A stretch of 64,000 nt of DNA, taken from assembly GCF_021654165.1 (NCBI RefSeq), contig NZ_JAKFZN010000004.1, forward strand, positions 140,203 through 204,202. Direction: 5' to 3'. The notes under the pieces are model-generated. The model ran no database searches and was not told the origin of the DNA. It saw only the letters and a list, made by a program, of their open reading frames with translations. The stretch is from Nereida sp. MMG025. GTDB lineage: Bacteria > Pseudomonadota > Alphaproteobacteria > Rhodobacterales > Rhodobacteraceae. Below are positions 63,869-64,000 of the stretch, in pieces. Both the position numbers and the translations under genes were made by a program. Positions within the stretch are counted from its first letter, which is position 1, and every line of letters begins with the position of its first letter.

Positions 63869-64000
63869 GGGACTGTTGCATAAATCAGAGGTTTCGGCAT
63901 TTTTTGTGTTTTGAGGTTGAGTATGCTGCTGAGATCTCCGTTCAAACACCACCGGTTTCCATGTGATATCATCCTTTGTGCCGTGCGGTGGTACCTGCGC
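63869..64000 (+). mobile_element. Left end of an IS6-family insertion sequence (cut by window end)
   Basis: The terminal sequence GGGACTGTTGCA closely resembles IS6/IS26 ends (GGCACTGTTGCA). About 54 bases later a transposase begins. The right end lies beyond the window. It starts about 50 bases after the MDR stop. Confidence 0.8.
63923..64000 (+). CDS. IS6-family transposase, N-terminal 26 codons
   Basis: Starting at ATG 63923 the frame reads MLLRSPFKHHRFPCDIILCA then VRWYLR. This matches the start of IS6/IS26-type DDE transposases (FKGRHFxxDIILxAVRWY). The catalytic DDE domain is outside the window, so completeness cannot be judged. Confidence 0.88.
   Translation, partial: MLLRSPFKHHRFPCDIILCAVRWYLR

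Overview
The window is a chromosomal segment from an alphaproteobacterium of the family Rhodobacteraceae, most likely the marine Roseobacter group. I infer this from gene content and order: irr-fabA-fabB-fabI, phoH-ybeY-corC-lnt-metK-trmB with a SAM/SAH-type riboswitch in front of metK, aroA-cmk-rpsA-ihfB-trpF-trpB, and a smo/mtl polyol operon. No rRNA or CRISPR array was seen. One tRNA (Arg, TCT anticodon) is present.

Layout. 0-5 kb: the 5' part of a membrane protein cut by the window edge, uvrB, an NDUFS4-like complex I accessory protein, a YeeE/YedE (thiosulfate-type) transporter and tRNA-Arg. 4.8-13 kb: a complete minus-strand polyol operon. A LacI-type regulator is followed by an operator-like palindrome, a solute-binding protein, two permeases, an ATPase, a sorbitol-type SDR, a mannitol-type 2-dehydrogenase and a small P-loop kinase. 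The logic is ABC import of sorbitol/mannitol, oxidation to fructose, and possibly phosphorylation. 13-20 kb: catabolic genes. These are an HpsN-like sulfopropanediol dehydrogenase, a divergent phosphotransferase/acyl-CoA dehydrogenase pair (the two halves of ACAD10/11-type proteins), an ArsR regulator, an enolase-superfamily enzyme and a zinc alcohol dehydrogenase. 20-26 kb: one tightly overlapping minus-strand operon (HAD, alpha/beta hydrolase, Thr/Ser dehydratase, EEP phosphodiesterase, alpha/beta hydrolase, Tet-type MFS).

26-29.5 kb: fatty-acid genes fabA, fabB, a His-rich orphan and fabI, with divergent irr. 29.5-30.1 kb: a REP-associated transposase-like (RAYT) gene framed by two identical-stem hairpins. 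Related hairpins recur after trpB and on both sides of pth. 31-47 kb: a dense housekeeping block (miaB; an OmpA-like protein and a lipoprotein that share an unusual motif; phoH-ybeY-corC-lnt; riboswitch-metK-trmB; aroA-GFA-cmk; DUF2130; rpsA; ihfB-lapA-trpF). 47.7-47.8 kb: three consecutive perfect palindromes just before trpB. 49-56.6 kb: DUF2237, a serine hydrolase, pth, rplY, an MFS, a sulfotransferase-like protein, an LldD-family dehydrogenase and a class III aminotransferase.

56.7-64 kb looks accessory: a repeat-plus-Hint secreted protein, a lone short tyrosine recombinase, two regulator/oxidoreductase pairs each with a duplicated operator between the divergent genes, and the left end of an IS6-family element running off the window.

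The best candidates for something little described are the RAYT that has lost its usual catalytic tyrosine yet keeps a hairpin family, the triple palindrome before trpB, and the motif shared by the adjacent OmpA-like protein and lipoprotein.
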